A DNA stretch of 7,500 nucleotides from Minisyncoccota bacterium (GTDB lineage Bacteria; Patescibacteriota; Minisyncoccia; Phycocordibacterales; UBA2100): NCBI GenBank assembly GCA_020058565.1, contig JAGVDT010000083.1:1-7500 (forward strand), given 5' to 3'. This document shows positions 6,731 through 7,500 of this stretch, piece by piece. The notes under the pieces were generated by a model that was not told the origin of the DNA, ran no database searches, and saw only the letters and a list, made by a program, of their open reading frames with translations. Each line of letters begins with the position of its first letter. The stretch's first letter is position 1. A program made the translations under genes and the position numbers.

Positions 6731-7309
6731 TTAGTATCGATGCTGTCCGGGCAAAATGCCTATGTCTCCAAGCGGAAGTAGACGCGCATACGCGCGCCCT
6801 ACAATAAACCTTTCCTGCAACGGACCCCAATCTCGCGAATCAGAACTCTGGAGACGATTGTCTCCCAGCACAAAATACTCATTTTTTGCAAGCGTCGTGG
6901 TGGCAATGTCACTTCTTGCCTGCATGGCGGGATCTATGTATGGCTCATGCAGCGTGCGTACCGTACCGCTGAGATCAGTCACCGTAACAACGCCTTTCGC
7001 CATACCGACTATTTCGCCCGGCACGGCAATGATGCGTTTGACGAGATACACCGAGGGATCGAAAGGATAGCGCATGATGATTACGTCTCCGCGCTCCGGC
7101 TTGTGGAGCCGAAACCAAAGCTTATCTATCACCAAATATTCGTTGGGCATGAAGCTCATTTCCATGGACGCGCCGGAAACAATGAACGGCTGCGCGATGA
7201 AAAAGCGGATGGGCAGCGCAATAAAAAGCGCCGCAATCGTGAATTTGAACACCCACCCCAAGGTCCGCCAGAACCCTCTCGAGGCAAATATGTTGGATGT
7301 GACGAGCAT
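6731..7309 (-). CDS. lepB: Signal peptidase I (192 aa)
   Basis: Membrane serine protease of family S26 that cleaves signal peptides from Sec-exported proteins, using a Ser/Lys dyad on the outer face of the membrane. Residues 18-39 are the single N-terminal transmembrane helix. The catalytic serine is Ser48 in SGASM. The general base is Lys91 in YLVKRIIAVPGE, preceded by ERGDVIIMRYPFDPSV. The third conserved block is GDNRLQSSDSRDWG (149-162), followed by IVGRAYARLLPLG. The length suits a minimal bacterial enzyme. After the catalytic serine the usual 'M-x-P-T' is replaced by MEMSF, a divergent binding-edge sequence. Start ATG 7309 is preceded by TAGGG at a workable distance. The substrates nearby probably include the two exported surface proteins in this window. 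No convincing -10/-35 pair was found between the gene and the structured element upstream; a minus-strand TATTAT lies beyond it at 7481-7476. Confidence 0.96.
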   Translation of the reverse strand: MLVTSNIFASRGFWRTLGWVFKFTIAALFIALPIRFFIAQPFIVSGASMEMSFMPNEYLVIDKLWFRLHKPERGDVIIMRYPFDPSVYLVKRIIAVPGEIVGMAKGVVTVTDLSGTVRTLHEPYIDPAMQARSDIATTTLAKNEYFVLGDNRLQSSDSRDWGPLQERFIVGRAYARLLPLGDIGILPGQHRY

Positions 7310-7344
7310 AGTGCACCCTACAGTAGCACAGTATCTATATTAGT

Positions 7345-7468
7345 GGGCATGGGGAGACTAGGTCACGGATAAAGTTTTCGCCGACGCGCAAACTTTTCCG
7401 TGACCCCGCCTCGCCGCCCGCACCGCTGTGCGGGTCCCCGGCTCCGGCCTTCGAGGCTCCCCATGCTC
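7345..7468. other. GC-rich structured element: three-way junction with long hairpin (RNA or DNA element, strand unknown)
   Basis: Nested inverted repeats account for most of the stretch. P1: GGGCATGGGGAG (7345-7356) with CTCCCCATGCTC (7457-7468), 12 pairs with one G-U on the plus strand. P2: GGTCACGGATAAAGTTT (7361-7377) with AAACTTTTCCGTGACC (7390-7405), 16 pairs with one bulged T. P3: GCCTCG (7408-7413) with CGAGGC (7452-7457), sharing its last C with P1. Inside P3 is P4: CCCGCAC-CGCT-GTGCGGG (7417-7434), plus a possible small GGC/GCC hairpin (7440-7449). There is no coding frame of note. It lies upstream of lepB. It matches no RNA family I recognise (not tRNA, SRP RNA, tmRNA or RNase P). 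It could be an ncRNA, a leader element of lepB, or a miniature inverted-repeat/REP-like element. Confidence 0.65.
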
Positions 7469-7500
7469 CTACAAAATAATAGTCGTCCAACGCAATGCGT

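Noticed and set aside
7345..7468. SRP RNA, tmRNA, RNase P RNA or tRNA in the structured element
   Set aside because: None of the conserved core sequences is present (no GGAAG SRP tetraloop region, no T-loop, no GAGGAAAGTC-type P4 core).
7490..7500. ACGCAATGCGT palindrome at the right edge
   Set aside because: Only 5-bp arms and cut by the window end; too short to interpret without the flanking sequence.

Overview
The window (about 54% GC by eye) most resembles a Candidate Phyla Radiation / Patescibacteria genome, probably a parcubacterial lineage. This is inferred from gene content and protein style: a signal-peptide + cohesin + Ig-like + C-terminal membrane anchor protein, a giant Thr/Ser/Ala/Pro/Glu-rich anchored surface protein with 'VYATTT'-type segments, a short Hsp20 and a short divergent signal peptidase I. 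No taxonomic marker is present. The standard code fits: genes end at ordinary stops and the 1252-codon frame has no internal UGA.

All five genes run leftward on the minus strand. From right to left: a GC-rich structured element (7341-7472) predicted to fold into a three-way junction; signal peptidase I (7309-6731); Hsp20 (6656-6156) with its own TATAAT promoter; a 98-residue ribbon-helix-helix-like protein (6044-5748) with a good extended -10 promoter and a palindrome at its expected transcription start; a cohesin-domain membrane protein (5552-4089); and the first 1252 codons of a very large surface protein (3756 to the left edge). The last gene fills half of the window. It has no stop inside the window, so a search for complete ORFs misses it. 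I checked its frame triplet by triplet and found no stop.

Functionally the window pairs cell-surface machinery (two exported, membrane-anchored adhesion-type proteins plus the peptidase that processes exported proteins) with a stress chaperone and a probable small regulator. The large protein ends, within the window, in tandem phage-tail-collar-like modules with HxH motifs. This suggests a fibre or adhesin that binds other cells or surfaces.

The intergenic stretches hold regulatory-looking structure: an 80-bp-spaced direct repeat and a short leader ORF with the best Shine-Dalgarno sequence in the window before the cohesin gene, a hairpin terminator after the small regulator, and inverted repeats near the hsp20 and regulator promoters. 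No tRNA, rRNA, CRISPR array or transposase gene was seen.
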